Positions 44,595 to 58,337 are shown, counted from the stretch's first letter. The stretch is DNA of 64,000 bases from Chara braunii (GCA_003427395.1 BFEA01000088.1:2747023-2811022), one strand, 5' to 3'. The notes: generated by a model not told the origin, from the letters alone. Numbers and translations are program-made.

Positions 44595-45875
44595 GCAGAG
44601 GAATACGAGGGAGTATACCTTGAACTTGGCATGCTTCTTTCGTGCGAGATGAGGGAAAAGGATGCCTGCGCACGGGTTTTGAAGATGAGGCCAAGTTTCC
44701 TGGTAAGAGACGGCCATCTGTTCATGAGAAGTAAAGGAGGAGATCCCAGAAGAGTAGTTTGCGGCCTCGCCCGTCAGATTGACATTATGGCAGCGCTGCA
44801 CGACGGTACGACAGGTGGCCACAGGGGTGCAGATACGACGTATCTGAAGATCCACGAGTTGTACTATTGGGATGGCATGGGGCAGATGATTGATGACTAT
44901 TGTAAGTCTTGCGTGCCATGCCAGGAACGGTCTGCTCTCAGACCCAGGGAACCGCTGCACCCAAGGTACGTTCGTGAGGTTGGAGCAATCGTGCACTTGG
45001 ATCTATTGGCAATGCCGTTGGGGATAGGGAGCTACAATTTCATCTTTGATGCACGGGACAACCTCTCGGGGTTTGTGGATGGCAGGGCCATTCGCACGAA
45101 GACTGGAGAGACATTGGCCCGATGCATCGAAGAGTACTATCTTCGGTACCCCTTTGTGTCCAGATTCGTGATGGATAGAGGGTCCGAGTTTACATGTGCA
45201 GAAGTGAAGGCTCTTTTGAAGAAGTATGGGGTAATCGCTGAGTACACTACTGCAGCGCACCCTCAAGCCAACGCACCTGTAGAGAAGGGGCATAGCACCA
45301 TCACAAATATTCTTGCCAAGTGGACCGATGGCAGGCCCAACCAATGGCCAAACTTTCTAAGGGTCGCGTTTTTCGTGGATAACATCACTATCAGGAGGAG
45401 CACTGGTTATGCACCGACTACGCTATGGTACGGCAGGCATGCGACGTTTCCCATTGAAAGCTTCCTTAAAACCTGAAGGTGACAGGACCTCGAGACTGAT
45501 CTGACCTTTGAGGAACTGCTGGATTTGAGGGCACGACAGATCGGCGCTATCGAGGACAGGATTGAGGAGGCAGCAAGTAGGACCGCGGACAGCCGTACCA
45601 AGGACAGGTTTAGGTGGGATAAAATGGCGAGGGTAAGAAAGGAGTCTCTCAAGGTGCGAGACGTTGTGCTGTTGTATGACTCGTCCCTGGAAAAGTAGTG
45701 GTCGAGGAAGTTGGATAAGCGGTGGTTGGGGCCTTACAGGGTCACCAGATGTGGTGAACATGGTGCCTACCAAATCGAAGAGCTGAACGGGACGGCATAG
45801 AAGGACTGGGTGTCAGGCTCGAGGCTAAAGAAGTTCGTGGCTCGAGACGAGGTGAGAAGGGGTCCCACCACTTAG
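44595..45875 (+). pseudogene. int: Integrase of element 2, intact core, stops in the tail
   Basis: The frame is continuous with the linker before TGA 44592. The zinc site reads LHDGTTGGH and YCKSCVPC. The DD35E residues sit in VHLDLLAMP, MDRGSEF and APVEKGH. The C-terminal part continues in the same frame after TGA 45474 and TGA 45480, then TAG 45696 and TAG 45798, as far as TAG 45873. It includes the GPY module (KRWLGPYRVTRCGEHGAYQI). No chromodomain is seen. Confidence 0.9.
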
Positions 45876-46073
45876 AGTCATCTAGTGGCTACTTCGGGTG
45901 TTGCCCTCAGTAGAACAGAGTGATAGGTTGTGGTTAGACTTGCATGTGTGTATGACTATGTATGCGTGTGTGTGTGTGTAGGTAGGTAGTTGAGATAGGT
46001 GTTGGAGTGTTATGACTGTCTCCTGTTGTGTTTTGTCTGACATCGCTTACCCTCTGTGTGCTTCTGTTCGCCT

Positions 46074-46089
46074 CTTCCCTGTTGTGCAG
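46074..46089 (+). promoter_or_regulatory. Candidate 3' splice site before the second Gag-like ORF
   Basis: A pyrimidine-rich run ending CTGTTGTGCAG lies 23 nt before ATG 46113. It would let a spliced RNA bring the ORF to the 5' end, as for retroviral env. Inferred only from the sequence. Confidence 0.45.
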
Positions 46090-46112
46090 GCTTGATACCG
46101 CTTGGGGCAGCC

Positions 46113-48389
46113 ATGCCAAGAGGGAGGGGAGGGGCAGGGCCAGTGGAAACCCCTTTGGGGGCAACCCGACAGAGGACACAGATGAGGACCAGGAGAGAGG
46201 ACAGACCTCCAGTCTTCCAGGGAGGGAACATTGAGCTGTTCCTGATGGAGTTTGAGCGGCATACGAGAGAGTTTGGATGGGACAGCACCAGGATGTTGAG
46301 AGAGGTGCGAGGCACAGGCGAGTGGGAGGACCCTATTGCTAAACTGGTCAGAGAGTCGCTGAGCTGGCAAGACTTTGGACGGAGGATGGAGGGTTTGCAT
46401 CCGTCACCACTGGGAAGGGATGGACAGCCCATTCGATTCGACTTCACTAATCTGGGGGAGTTCTTATGGGCTTATGATCGATATGCAGATGAGCTCTGTA
46501 TCCCAGGAGAGCAGAGAGTGGGGAGCTTCCTGTTGTTTGTAAGACACCATATCAAACCCTTCGTACGATCCATGGTAGCATCTGCCATGAACTGGGGGTG
46601 CTGCAAGAAGCCGCTATGGAACTATTATACTCCAGCTCGTCAGGCAAGTGAGAGGAGAGGTGTGAAAAAAAAGAGAAGGGAACCTGAGACAGAGGCAAGG
46701 GGAACCTTTGAGCAGGGCACGTCACCAGGGGCTCAGAGGGAGGAAAGGAGGAAGGAACACAAGTCCCACCGACATGAGAGAGCAGAGGGGTCCGATGGTT
46801 CAGACGCACCTCCACAACCTGCTCAGAGGGAGATGGATGACCTCATGCCTGACGCAGAGCCAGACATCCCTCACGAGCCGCATACGCAAGAGCTGAGGGA
46901 GGAACCGTCTGTTGATGAAAAGGAGCTGGACAGAGAAGAGAGGGCGGCAAGGGAGCTGAAGATCAGGACTCAACTCCGAAAGAAGAACCTGGCAGAACTG
47001 CATGAGAGGATGCAGCAAGGAAAGGCGCCTGAGGAGGTGGAGGACATAAAAGGAAAGGGTACCTGCACTCAGGAGGAGGACTCTCCTCTGTTCTCAGAGG
47101 TCTGGATGGGCTTCGATAAGCTGATGGACGCCACAGGAAGATCAGGTGGACAACATCAGGAGATGGGGGTTAAGTTGGTCTCTACAGACATGCTCAACCT
47201 AAGGAGCGTGATGAGAGAAGGCTTCGCTGCAGCAAGGACCTCAGATCAGAAGATTGGGGACAGGCTGATAAAGGTGGCACAAAAGGCTTATGGCCAGAGG
47301 GTGGAATGGGAGAGAGAGGCTGAGGGCTTGAAGAGGGAGCTGGGAAGACATGGCAAATAGTTGGCAGCAGTAAAGGCGGACATGGAGAGAGTCTCAGCAG
47401 AGAATGAGGCCGTCAGACAAGTCAACCAGACCCTTAACAAGGTCACTGACGCGCTGAGGGCCTATTTGTGCACACAACTGACCTTCTTCCAGGTTAAGGA
47501 GACTGAGTGGGAGAAAAGAATTTNAAACCTCGAAGCCAAGTATACCCAGCAAGCTCCCACAAGAGTGGTGGATTGGACAGAGGTCCAAAAGTTCGAAATC
47601 AGGGGACAACCTGCAGAGGAGGTCTTCAAGAAGGAAAAGGAAGTAGAGATGGCGGACCAGCAGGAGGGAGAGGAGATCCCTCTGATCGACAAAGAGATGT
47701 TGGAGCAGCCAGGAGTGCTTGTGGAAAAGGGTGCCGAGGTCGGAGAGTTTGAATGGAGGTTACCTGCTGGCCTGACACTGGGACACGAGCCGGCTGTACC
47801 ACAGGAGGGACCACCAGTTGAGGCAATGAGAGTTGGGGAGGTTCCACCTACTATTCGGAAAGAGGCTGCGGGACAGCAGGAGGGTCACGAAAGTGTGGGC
47901 CAGACCATGGTTGGGACTGAGCAAAGAGTGGACCTGAGGGACTGTCAGGAGTCAACCATGCTTCAGGAGGTGCCAGTTGCTACAGATTTGCAAGGTGTAC
48001 TGGGATCTTGGGCCACTGGGTCAGGGCCAGAGGGGCGTGTTGGGGAGCTGGGAATGCCAGCAGATGACAGAGCAGCCTGCCCAGCTTCCTCAGGGGTCCC
48101 ACAGCAGGAGGTTACGAGCAAGATCTCAACAACCCCGTCATCTGTAGCCTCGCTGGAAGGAGACAAGATGTCCCAGAAGAAACTTGGCAAGTGCTTTTAT
48201 TGCAAGAAGGGCAAACATCGGTCTGAGGACTGCCCCAAGAGCCTCAAGGACGAGTCAAATGGATTGTGTACGAGGGAGTCATCTGGGGTATGGAGAGATA
48301 GAAATGGAAACCTAGTCCCTAAGACTCGTGATGGGGTAAGGGCGCAGTTGTATAGGCAACTGCAGGAGGTCATGAGTGATCCGGAGTAG
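46113..48389 (+). pseudogene. Second Gag-like ORF downstream of integrase, one TAG
   Basis: ATG 46113 is chosen because it follows the splice-acceptor candidate. The protein starts basic (PRGRGGAG), then has PPVFQGGNIELFLMEFERHT, in the style of a Gag capsid N-terminus, and an aromatic helical region up to about residue 180. Charged coiled-coil-like sequence follows, interrupted by TAG 47358-47360, and then a low-complexity Glu/Gly/Pro region. Near the C-terminus CFYCKKGKHRSEDC (48192-48233) is an intact C-x2-C-x4-H-x4-C zinc knuckle. Total about 758 codons. No protease or RT follows. It could be an accessory Gag kept by this family or the captured gag of another element. Confidence 0.65.
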
Positions 48390-50301
48390 GATTTTCCAAT
48401 AAGGTCCAGAAAGATCTGAGTCTCACATGTGCGGGACTTCTCTGACTCACAGACTGGTGACTACTTGTATATAGAGAGATACGTGGAGGGTTGGATCAGA
48501 CCCATGTACATCAGTAGACTGAGCCAGTAGTAAGGTGTTACGCCGTGTTATAGACTTGAGAACCTTTTCCTGTACATAAAATAACGTTGAGTATGACATT
48601 GACGATTTTTTCTCTTTTTTTCCTCTAATGTGATGTAGAATGTTAACGTCCTTATAGAATAACGCTCATGAGTGCGGAGCGGCCGTCGAGTTTCGATACT
48701 TCGACGCTTGACTACCTTGATTCCTTATGGGATACCTGAACTCCTTGTATAATATTTTAAGTTTTATAATAAGGCAGCCTTTGCACAGTGCGGGGCCCCA
48801 TGTCTTGGGTGTACACGCGAGTCTCAAACCTTGTATTTATGTTTTATATGTCGTATCACTCTCACTCTCAGGTTGTGGATTTGCCCATATGGATGGTGGT
48901 GTGATGAGATGAGTATTGTGAAATGAATTGATTTGCGCTTTCTTCTACTGTACTTACGCCTCCCTGCCCCATGACAAGTGAACCCAGGAGAATAATGGAA
49001 GGAAGTGTTATCAGATTATGGAGACAATGATGACATGATGTATTTTGCCCACATAATGATGAAGGGAAAGGTCACAACTAAAAGTTGTGTGTTTTTGTGT
49101 ATGATTGAAAAAGAAAGAGGGAAGTCCAATGGCCGATTGAACTTTCTTAACAGGATGAAATTTTGGGAGATCGCTCAAAAGAGTCGCTATAAGTGATGAT
49201 AATGTTTGTATGTATGTAAAAGTTTGACGAGGAAAGACCATATATTTTGAGAAAATCATAGTTGAAAATTTCTGGCAATTATGTTGGAACTTGGAGAATA
49301 TTGTGAGTATCCCTAAAAAGACGCGTGACCTCACCTGCTTTTGATCAGAGTAAGGGAGGCACGCCCCTGTGGAATTATCGAGGATTTTTTTATGGAATAT
49401 TGAGAAGGGCACAATCCCTCCTTGTAGTCCCGTGGGCAGCGGTATGTGATCCTTTGATTGTTGTTGTGAAAGAAAGTGTCAGACCACATGGGTTAGTCTA
49501 AGGGACGTATTGTGAGGCCGAGCTAAGGGGCTAGACTTGGCATCGCTGGAACTGTAGAACCTAACTCCTAGCGAGGGCCGCTGACCGGCGCAACCTGGCA
49601 GCGGGACCATGGCTTACCAAAGGTTAAGTCCTGAAGGGTCGGCCACCCGGAGGGGCTTAGCCGGAAGGAAGGTCTTTGGGGTCGATTAAGTCAAGAGTCA
49701 AGACCCTTCTGGGTGCCAATATAGGAAGAGTTGCTTATCGTTGCGTAACCAACGAGGGCACCATCGCTACAAAACAACGCGGTGGGCCGTGGATTCGGCG
49801 TGATCGACCGGTCCATGGTGGACCAAGATGGAGACCTGAAGCCGCCTGTGTTAAACTCCAGGCTGGGCATTCGTGTGAGTTGAGATGGTAGATACTACCA
49901 TGTGGGCGGCTGAAAGCGCCGTGTGTTTTGAGAGGTCTCGGTTAGGGCCCGCGTCCTAAGTTATGACCCCGTTCGAGGGACGATGACTAAATAGGACACC
50001 CAACGGTGCACTGGCAGAGGTTTACGACGAAGGGAGAGGACTATTAACCTACTACCTGGGAGCGGGTAGTACGCTGTAGTACGAAACAAAGTATCCTCTA
50101 GCTCCAAGGCCAGGACGTCGGAGACCGAGGTTGAAACCCTGGCAGTGCAACGTCGTGACGGGAGCAGGTTGATAAGACAACCTCGAGCGGAGTCGAGCCG
50201 GTGAATCGGATTGGTCATTTCCTTGTCAGCAAGATGTGTTTGTATTTATAGCAATGATTGTCCGACGCGACGGGGACGTCGCTTAATAAGGTCCGAAAAA
50301 T
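48390..50301 (+). other. 3' untranslated region of element 2
   Basis: A 1.9 kb stretch with no supported ORF. The bases before the 3' LTR (AAGGTCCGAAAAAT) are a poor polypurine tract, unlike that of element 1. Confidence 0.5.
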
Positions 50302-51376
50302 TGTCGGCCCGAATACCCTTACAAGGGTATTTGGGCACACTTTTGCAGCTTACAGGAAGAGCGCGCTTGGCGATATCTGCGGGCGCGTCCCATCTGTGTT
50401 GATTAGAGGGTATGTGAGCGTGCACTTTGTAGGCACGCGTTGGCCTGACCAAGTCTGGGTCTCAGAGGACCCTCAGACGTCGGTAGGTTGAGTGAGTATC
50501 ACGCTAGAGTCTCTGAGGCGGTCGCAACCTCGCACGCACAAACAAGATCTCGGACGACATAGTGTTGACTTGGTAGGATTACGACGCCGCCCGACTTCGA
50601 AAAATCGGTAGCTTGGGGTCACACTGTACAAAGTTTGTAGGCACGAGGCTGACCATGCACCGTAGATGGTAGGAGCCACCGCCGGGAACGACACAGGTTG
50701 GAGCGGAGGCCGGGGGTTGCCGGAGAGCGACGATAGAAGTGCTGGTCACTGCAGGCTATGAGAGCCTGGAACGCGACCATGACATGAAGAGGGCGGTGGG
50801 CGTAGTAAACCGAGCGGAACCCGCCCTGAGGCAGCCAGCACGACATTTCGTAGCCTAAGGCGCAGGCCGTAAATCAAATCAGTGGCCTGTAGTACCTTGC
50901 TGCAGACCGGCCTAACGGGCATTATTCTTCATATGGAACCTGGCTTGCAGCAGTGCCAGGTTGGGGACTAGCCTATAGGTTATGCCATTAAGTTCTCACC
51001 AGGCATGTCTCGGGATCAAGGCCACCAGCAAGCAGCGGAGCAGTGGAGCAAGGAGCGTTTTGGAGGGGATTGAGGGGTTGAGGGTCCTACGGGACTATCA
51101 ATCCCCCCTGGTTTTGTTGGGGGAGTCCAGCGGCGGGCCCATGGGGTAGGACCAGGAACAAACGGTCCCCCTTCCCCGTCCGTTTTTCCCTATTTTATTA
51201 ATTTTCTATCTATATTTTTAATTTTTAATTTTTAATTTTTTTTTATTATTATTTCTGTCGTTTTTGTTGCGCTTGGATGAGGCTGGTACTGGGGTCGGGG
51301 CTTGTCGCGAAGCCCAGCAGCCTAATCCTGTGGATACATCCACGGACGGCTGGGGCATCTGTGCGCTGAGGCCGCG

Positions 51377-51463
51377 GTCCTTCGGGACATCCGTTAAAGT
51401 TGGGACAATACAGAGAAGATTAGCATGGCCCCTGTGCAAGGACAACATGCATAAAGTCGGGAG
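51377..51463 (+). ncRNA. U6 snRNA-derived sequence in 3' LTR of element 2
   Basis: Identical in the readable bases to 30544-30630: the 5' stem-loop GTCCTTCGGGAC, ATACAGAGAAGATTAGCATGG and CCCCTGTGCAAGG, with the 3' end altered into a hairpin and no T-run. It belongs to the LTR and is not an independent gene. Confidence 0.85.
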
Positions 51464-53083
51464 CANCCCGACATTGGGTGATTATAGTAGTATGNGGTGG
51501 GGTGCCGCCGCTGCGCGCCCGCTCAGCCGAACTAGGTGCTGGATGCTGCGCCATAGGGACGGCAGGAAGAAGGTGGGAAATTAGAAGGAGGGAGGATGAA
51601 TCTGGCCACTAAAATGCGCTAGGTGCGTGCAAATGGAGCATAGGCGTTGTGACGGTAAGAGGCAGCTATGGTGGAGGAAAGAGGACGTAACTCGTGCGTT
51701 CTAAGATAAAAACAGGGAAGGTAGAGTGCTAGGTGGGGGTAGGAGTAGGGCGAATCTGGGTATGTACTTAGATTTTGGGATCGAGAAGGAGTGAGGAGGA
51801 AAATAGAAAAACAAGTGCGAGGAAGCGTTGGGCTAGTGGCTATGGCGAGGGTAAAAACTGATTATCTCACCCGATTNTTCACNGAATCGGGCGAACTAAG
51901 ACACTACACTGAGGTTTAAAGGCGCTGCGAGTTGAATGAGCAGGTCGGATTCGACGATTGAGTACGGGATTAAGCGCTGTCAGCCTAATGAGGTGCGAGG
52001 AGGGAGATATGGAGAACATGGATACGAGGAGGGAACGGGGAACGAGGANGTGCATAAGACTAACGAGAGNCAACGAGGGCGGGCAAGAGCTTAACAAGAG
52101 AAAGGTAGCATAGGTAAGGAGGAGAGGTAGTGTCGGCGAGCGCAGCATCATAAGAAGGGAGGCAGCAAAGGGGGAACGAACCTGGACTCCATTTCGTGAT
52201 AGATATGTTCGACGGAGAATGGAAAAAGTAACATGGGGAGGTTGGAGTTATGGCAGCAAAAAGGGTTGCAGCATCCTTACTACTTGAAGAAGGTTGGCAC
52301 AGGGAGGTGATAATCCGGGGCTTAGAGGCGAGGCGAACTAGATGGTGTTGCCAAAGAAAGGAAAAGCTTAGAGGAAGGAGAAGAAAGCAAGAAAGACGGT
52401 GCGCGGAGGTGACGGGGGCTGGATATGGTCGNGTCGAAAAATGCANATCTCGCCCGTCTCTCAACGAAAACGGGCGAGTGAAGACTTAAGATAGGGGTTT
52501 CNGGGCGGTGCGAGCANCATGGTGGTACTAGTTTTGCCTATAAGTTGGCAGGCTGGCCGGACTCAGTGCTGAAGGCTGCGCCCAGGAGAGAGGTTGACTA
52601 CGGTGGTGTGTTCTCCCGCAGAAGNGTCCGATCCGGCTTGCCCGTCCTAATCGAGGGGAGTGGAGCGAGGCCAGCGTCAGACTATGGGCAAGGGCAAGCG
52701 TCTCTCCGTGTGGTGGTGGTTCCGATCCTAACTTGATTGATCCAGGGAGGCATTGTAATCAACCATGGTGCTCGTCATCAGGGTCCAGCATCGCTCGTCG
52801 TAGCAGTTACCGTCACGGGTGTAGTGCTGCTAGCCTGCGTCATGGTGGCGTCGGAAGTTTTCGACAGAAGCTTACCTCGCGTGAATACTGTGGGCAGGGC
52901 ATGAACCTGACCAGGGTGTTGGCCGGGTGCGTATGCTACGGAAAGGAGATGTCACAAAAGAAGAAGAAAGAGAACGGACGCCTACCTCGGGGAAATTGTG
53001 GTGTATGAGGCACCGGGGAGTAGAATTACAGTACCGAAGTGCACGGTGAAGGAAGTGACTGTTTAAAGCTGATTGGGATCCAA

Positions 53084-53126
<43 letters not shown>

Positions 53127-53175
53127 GGGGGGGGGGAGAGACGGAAGCAGCCCCCCTAAAAAAAAAAATAAATGG

Positions 53176-53224
<49 letters not shown>

Positions 53225-56200
53225 AGGGGAGCAGGTGTGCCTTATCTTTCGTTACGAAAAAGATTCAAATTTGCTCTGCTCAGACTGTGAGCAGGGGAAC
53301 TGGACTGCAGCTGTTCACGGGCGTAAGCATCTGAGCATTAAGTCACTAGGAGGAGGAAAGAGAGGCTAGGGGGAACAGACAGGCAGGATGCGTTTTTCAC
53401 AGGCCAGCTACAAGACTGACCGGTCTTCGGGCACCCGTGATACAGACATACACGCTCGTTCTTGGTTGATGGGTGAGTAGGTCTGAGTTGGAACTGATAG
53501 ACTAAGAATGCCTAGAGCTTAGTACTGCTGCTGCTGCGGAGTGCACTGGCCGCGTGCCCGGCGATTTCGCTGCTATCTTCGGCGCTAACAGGCTACGACT
53601 GATATTGGGCTATTTCGCTACCGCTGTCGACTACTACAGTACTATGCTGTTGCTCATTCTAGAGGGCCGGTTGCTAACTACTTAACAACAAACACGGCTG
53701 GCTGTGACAATTACGACGACGAGCGCTAACGTTCCGGTGGCTCTCTTGTCAAAGCAACACTGATGCACATTTCACTACTGTCGTTGCTGCTGCGTCTCGA
53801 CAGACTACTATAGCTCGGTTGTGCACAGCGTCGAGTCATACTGCATTGCTGCGTTCCTGGTGGGTCAGCTCTGTGCATAGCTATTGCCTCCGGTGCTGGG
53901 CACAACAGTGGCACACACGACATCTCATTCTTTATTTATTTCTCTCTTTTCTTTCTCGCTGCATCTTGCCCAGACTTCGAGAGTGGTGTGTAGGGTGTGT
54001 TCTATTTGGTTGCAACCTTCGGGGCTGCGCAGCATTAGCATGGCCTATGGAAGCAGGGTCACAGGGGTGAAGAAGTAACCTGATACTCCTAGTAGGCACC
54101 GGAAAGCTGTTGTGACTTTGACGACAGTTCTTGTAGTGCGCAGAAACTTTGCCCCCCACCGTGCACTACAGTTGAGCAAGGCGCAGCTCGCTGTTTTGGG
54201 TTACGGCTGGGCAAGGGACTGCCCCTTGTTGTGCACTGCTGCGGTACACAACCACCAGCCCTCATGATGGGAGGGCTGCTGCTGTTGTGCATACAGCACT
54301 GGTGGTTGGTGTGGTCCCGGAGCCCAATACTGTGCTCTCGTGAAGTGGCAGTTGCAGCCAATCTTGATATTCCGTCATCTCGGTCGTTCCGGAATGGTCA
54401 ACATTTTCATCATCGACGGACAGCACAGGGTTGTTCACGCTGAGGAAGGGGTAGCAGCATAAAGATCAAGAGCACCGACTTGATAGAATTGCACCTATAG
54501 GTAGCAAGCCACAGAATATGCGGCAAATCTACGGTAAGCCAGCATTGTGACTGCGACGTGGAAACGACGGGCCTGAAGACTGGTTTGGGTGGTGGTACTT
54601 CAGGCACTACAGCTTCAGGCAACTAGTGATTGCAGGTACCGCCATGTGCTGTTGTTGCTCGTACTAAGATCTGCACTACGTTGTTGATGGTGTTTAGTGT
54701 TGACCCCTCAACTTACAGAGCGCTCTGAACCCTCGGGGCCTGATGTGAATTCTAAGCAGCTGTGATTGAAGTCACAACCGCTGCTACTAACACTAAGTCG
54801 GGACAGTGTAAGGGTAGGTGTTACACTGTGACTGCGTTTTTTTTTCCTAGGCTTGCTGCTGCGAGTTGAGGATCCACCCGGAGGCCCGTGGCTACGACCA
54901 GCCAACGTTTTGAGGGGGCTGGTGATTAAGTTTGCTGAGTATGACATGTTTCCACAGCACAGTAGCTGGGCGTGTGGAGGAATACATTGTTGTGCACCTT
55001 GCTGCCCATATCGTTAAATGCTTGACTGAGTATTGTTGATATCTACTAGGCAAAGTGTTTGGTGTGCCTCGGTTGCTGGAATACCGGATTATTGTTTCAC
55101 CCACTACAGGGCTTGAGATTGCGGTTGTACTTCCCGACAGTGAAAGGTGGCCTTGTTGAGGTTACTACTAGTAGTCCGGTCTGTTGCCGCTGCGGATTGC
55201 TACAGCAACTGCTGCACTGAGAGGGTCGTTACTATGCGGCCGTGTTGTTATGGTTTCCACTGCGTTGGAGTTGGCAGCGATCTGCAGCTACACAGGTTGA
55301 GATCTGTTATGGTAAGAGGTGCGGTTGTTGTGCCGGGCACAGGCTGAACGCTGGCACGTTGTTGGGCACCACTCTAGGCACTACTGTGGAAATCGGGCGA
55401 TGTTCCCATCGAGGGCCACTGCTGTGCGCGCCTTGGTGCTGCTACGGTGGCTGTGGCAGTACAGTCTTTCAGAAGCTGCGGCTGCGGACTGCGTATTATT
55501 GAGCCTCATTTTTTGGGCTGCTGCTACAATCCAGTGGGGGCTGTTACAACTACTACCGCTGCTGTTGAATCGGGTTGCAACAGCACACAGACCATGGGCG
55601 GCGGGGTCTTTGAGGGGCTGCTGCGGTGCCACTTTGTTGTGCACGTAGTACTTGGCTGAACGTTCGTTGGCAGGCTTCGCTGTGCACCGAGTTGTGCATT
55701 GGCTATGCACAGCTGTGGACATAGAGGAGTGAACAAACCATGCGTAAGGCTATCACGGTGACTTGGAGGGCGAACGGGGGGGGCCGGTACTCTGCGTGCG
55801 GGTTGAGACTCGGCTACTTCTGCTGCGTTATTGGCCATCATTGCGGGGCCCTCAGGCGCACCAAGGTAACGAGGCCCTCTCCGGTGAGATTGAGCGCACC
55901 TCTTTTGGGTCTCGAGAGTCTAATCTATCTACCTNTATCCTTCTCAGTCTAAGTCTAGTCNGAGGTTACGAGAGGAAGGCGGCAGACGGGATTGAAACCC
56001 GTAGGACCGCGNCNAGGCCTCTGTGGGAGGTTCGCCCCACCGATTGCNGGAGCTCTNCCGGANCCNAGGCGGGGTTCTGGAGNNAGGGAACTTNAGGTAT
56101 AATNACGTTTCACGCGTGCGATCCCTTCCCCTACTTGCTATNNCCTGGGTATCTAAGTATAATACTATGTCAGGTTACTACTTTTTATTTTGTTATGTGT

Positions 56201-56339
56201 GTCAGGACATGCATTGTGGAAAGTTAAATGAACAGCTATATATGAGTGCTCAGATAAGCTTGAGTGAAGTCAGAAAGAATGAATGGGGGGAAGGCGGGAG
56301 GAAGGTGTATTGCTTGCTTTGACCGGGTCAACCCAAGGC

Positions 56340-57700
56340 TGGGCCCCCCTAAGTTGGTGTGGGCTCAGTGCTGTGTTTTATTCATGTTTGCTGGGCTGTT
56401 TGTATAGGTTTGAGGGTTGGGCCTATCCTAAGTTGGACGGACCAGTCGCTGTTTTTTAGGGGTTTCTGAACAGGAGGATGGGCGCCCTAAGTTGGGAGGT
56501 CTCGGAATCCTGGTGTTTCTTTGTGAGTTGTTGAAAACGGAGCTAGGAATACTCTAAGTTGCGTGGACTCAGTTCTGTGCATGTTTTTTTCTGAGGGGGA
56601 CACAGGCACGAGGTTGAGCGTACCCTTAAGTTAGGGCGGATCAGTCATAAGCCATGAACACAAAGGTCAACCAAAGTATACAACTTTGATACATACTATA
56701 TGAACCTATGTCATCTGGCAGACCGGGCACCCTAAGTTAGGAAAGTCAGTAAGTCAGTAAGTCAGGTAGAACAAGAAGAGGAGGAAAGATATGAAGAATA
56801 TAACGAAGTTAACCTGGGCAGGCTAGCGTACCCTTAAGTTAGGGCGGCTCGGTCCTATGCTCGTAAGAAGATAAAGAATCAGCGAGTTTGTATAAATTTG
56901 TTTTATTTTCCCTTCTAAACACAAGGCAGGGTTGGATGTCTCCCTAATTTGGGTAGATCTAACCCTCTGCCTAATAAGAGAGAAGCACATATAGTCTGTG
57001 CATGTATCAATGGTTGTTTTTATATGATTGTCGTTACGGAGGCTAAGCATACCCTTAAGTTAGGGCGGCTTAATCATACGTCGTTGTACTTTGTTCAGAC
57101 AGTTCCTGTCTTATGTAACTATAATTTTTTAGGCCAGCTAGGCGTACCCTTCAGTTAGGGCGGCCTGGTGATAGGCTCTTGTCGTTGATGTGATGTAGGT
57201 TGGACGTACCCTTAAGTTAGGGCGGTCTGACCATTCGTCGTTCGTACTTGTCTGTAGGTTGGACGTACCCTTAAGTTAGGGCGGTCTGNGACGTACCCTT
57301 AAGTTAGGGCGGTCTGACCATTCGTCGTTCGTACTTGTCTGTAGGTTGGACGTACCCTTAAGTTAGGGCGGTCTGACCATTCGTTGTTCGTGCTTGTTCT
57401 AGGCAGGTTAGGCACACCCCTAAGTTGGGACAGTCTTATCCTATGCCCTATGCAACTTTGTGTAAAGCTGGCTAAGCATACCCTTAAGTTAGGGCTGTCT
57501 AGCTTTACGCTTCATGTCGTCAATTTTAAGCAGAAGCCAGGCGTACCCTTAAGTTAGGGCGGTCTGGTCATATGCTTTATGACTAGAATTTATCTGGAGT
57601 TGGGCATACCCTTAAGTTAGGGCAGTCCAGTTGTGCGTACTCTTACTTGTTTACTTAGGCAGGTTGGACATACCCTTAAGTTAGGGCCTTGTCTGATCCT
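56340..57700 (+). repeat. Palindrome array in 3' LTR of element 2
   Basis: The same array as 35520-36800 with single-base changes and one or two added units (around 57230-57380, where near-identical GGTTGGACGTACCCTTAAG units run in tandem and an N interrupts). Some units here have restored core bases relative to the 5' copy (for example CCCTTAAGTTAGGGC at 56627). Confidence 0.85.
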
Positions 57701-58337
57701 ATGCCATAAGTGAGGGGGTTATTGGAAGGGAACAACTGAGTGACCTAACGAACTACCTGGGCAAATGTATGTGGGATTGTGAGAGATGCATGCTCATGTA
57801 TGATTGTAGGATCTCACTTGGGGTGTCTTTTCGATAGGTTAGTTGCTTTAGGTGCTCGCCAAGTGCGGGAGCCATAGGTAGATCAGATGGATGTCGGGAG
57901 GGAAAACTTAGGATGAGGATAAGACTGACCTTGCTAGGGGTTAGGCCCTATGCTAGCCCACGGTCTCATCCAGAGGTTGTGTTAGCCGTCATTGATCATA
58001 ATTCATCAAGCAGGCGTCAGAAGTTAGTCCCAAGTATAGTTGCTTTGTCTTTCTGCTTTTTCAGCTTCGTATAAATCTTGGTTGCCTCTTGTTCCTACGG
58101 GAAGCGCTGCCGAAATTTCTACGAATCTGGAAGAGTTAGTCAGTTTTGGGCTCATGGGATTTCTGAGAAGGCACTTTTCCTACAGGAAGCGCTGCCGAAA
58201 TTTCGTAGAATTTAGGGAGTTAGAATATTTTGCAGTTGGGAGCTGCCGAACAGATTCAGCCTGATTAGAGGAGATACTTAGTAACTTGGTACTAGTAGAG
58301 GAGCTAGGATGCGACTAGGGGAATGTTCTGGCACGGG

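Noticed and set aside
39319-45875. Alternative genetic code (TGA read as Trp, TAG as Gln)
   Set aside because: Stops fall at plausible Trp and Gln positions, but frameshifts, an RNase H Asp-to-Asn change and a zinc-knuckle His-to-Tyr change occur in the same copy, and deamination gives the same pattern. No host gene is present to test a code change.
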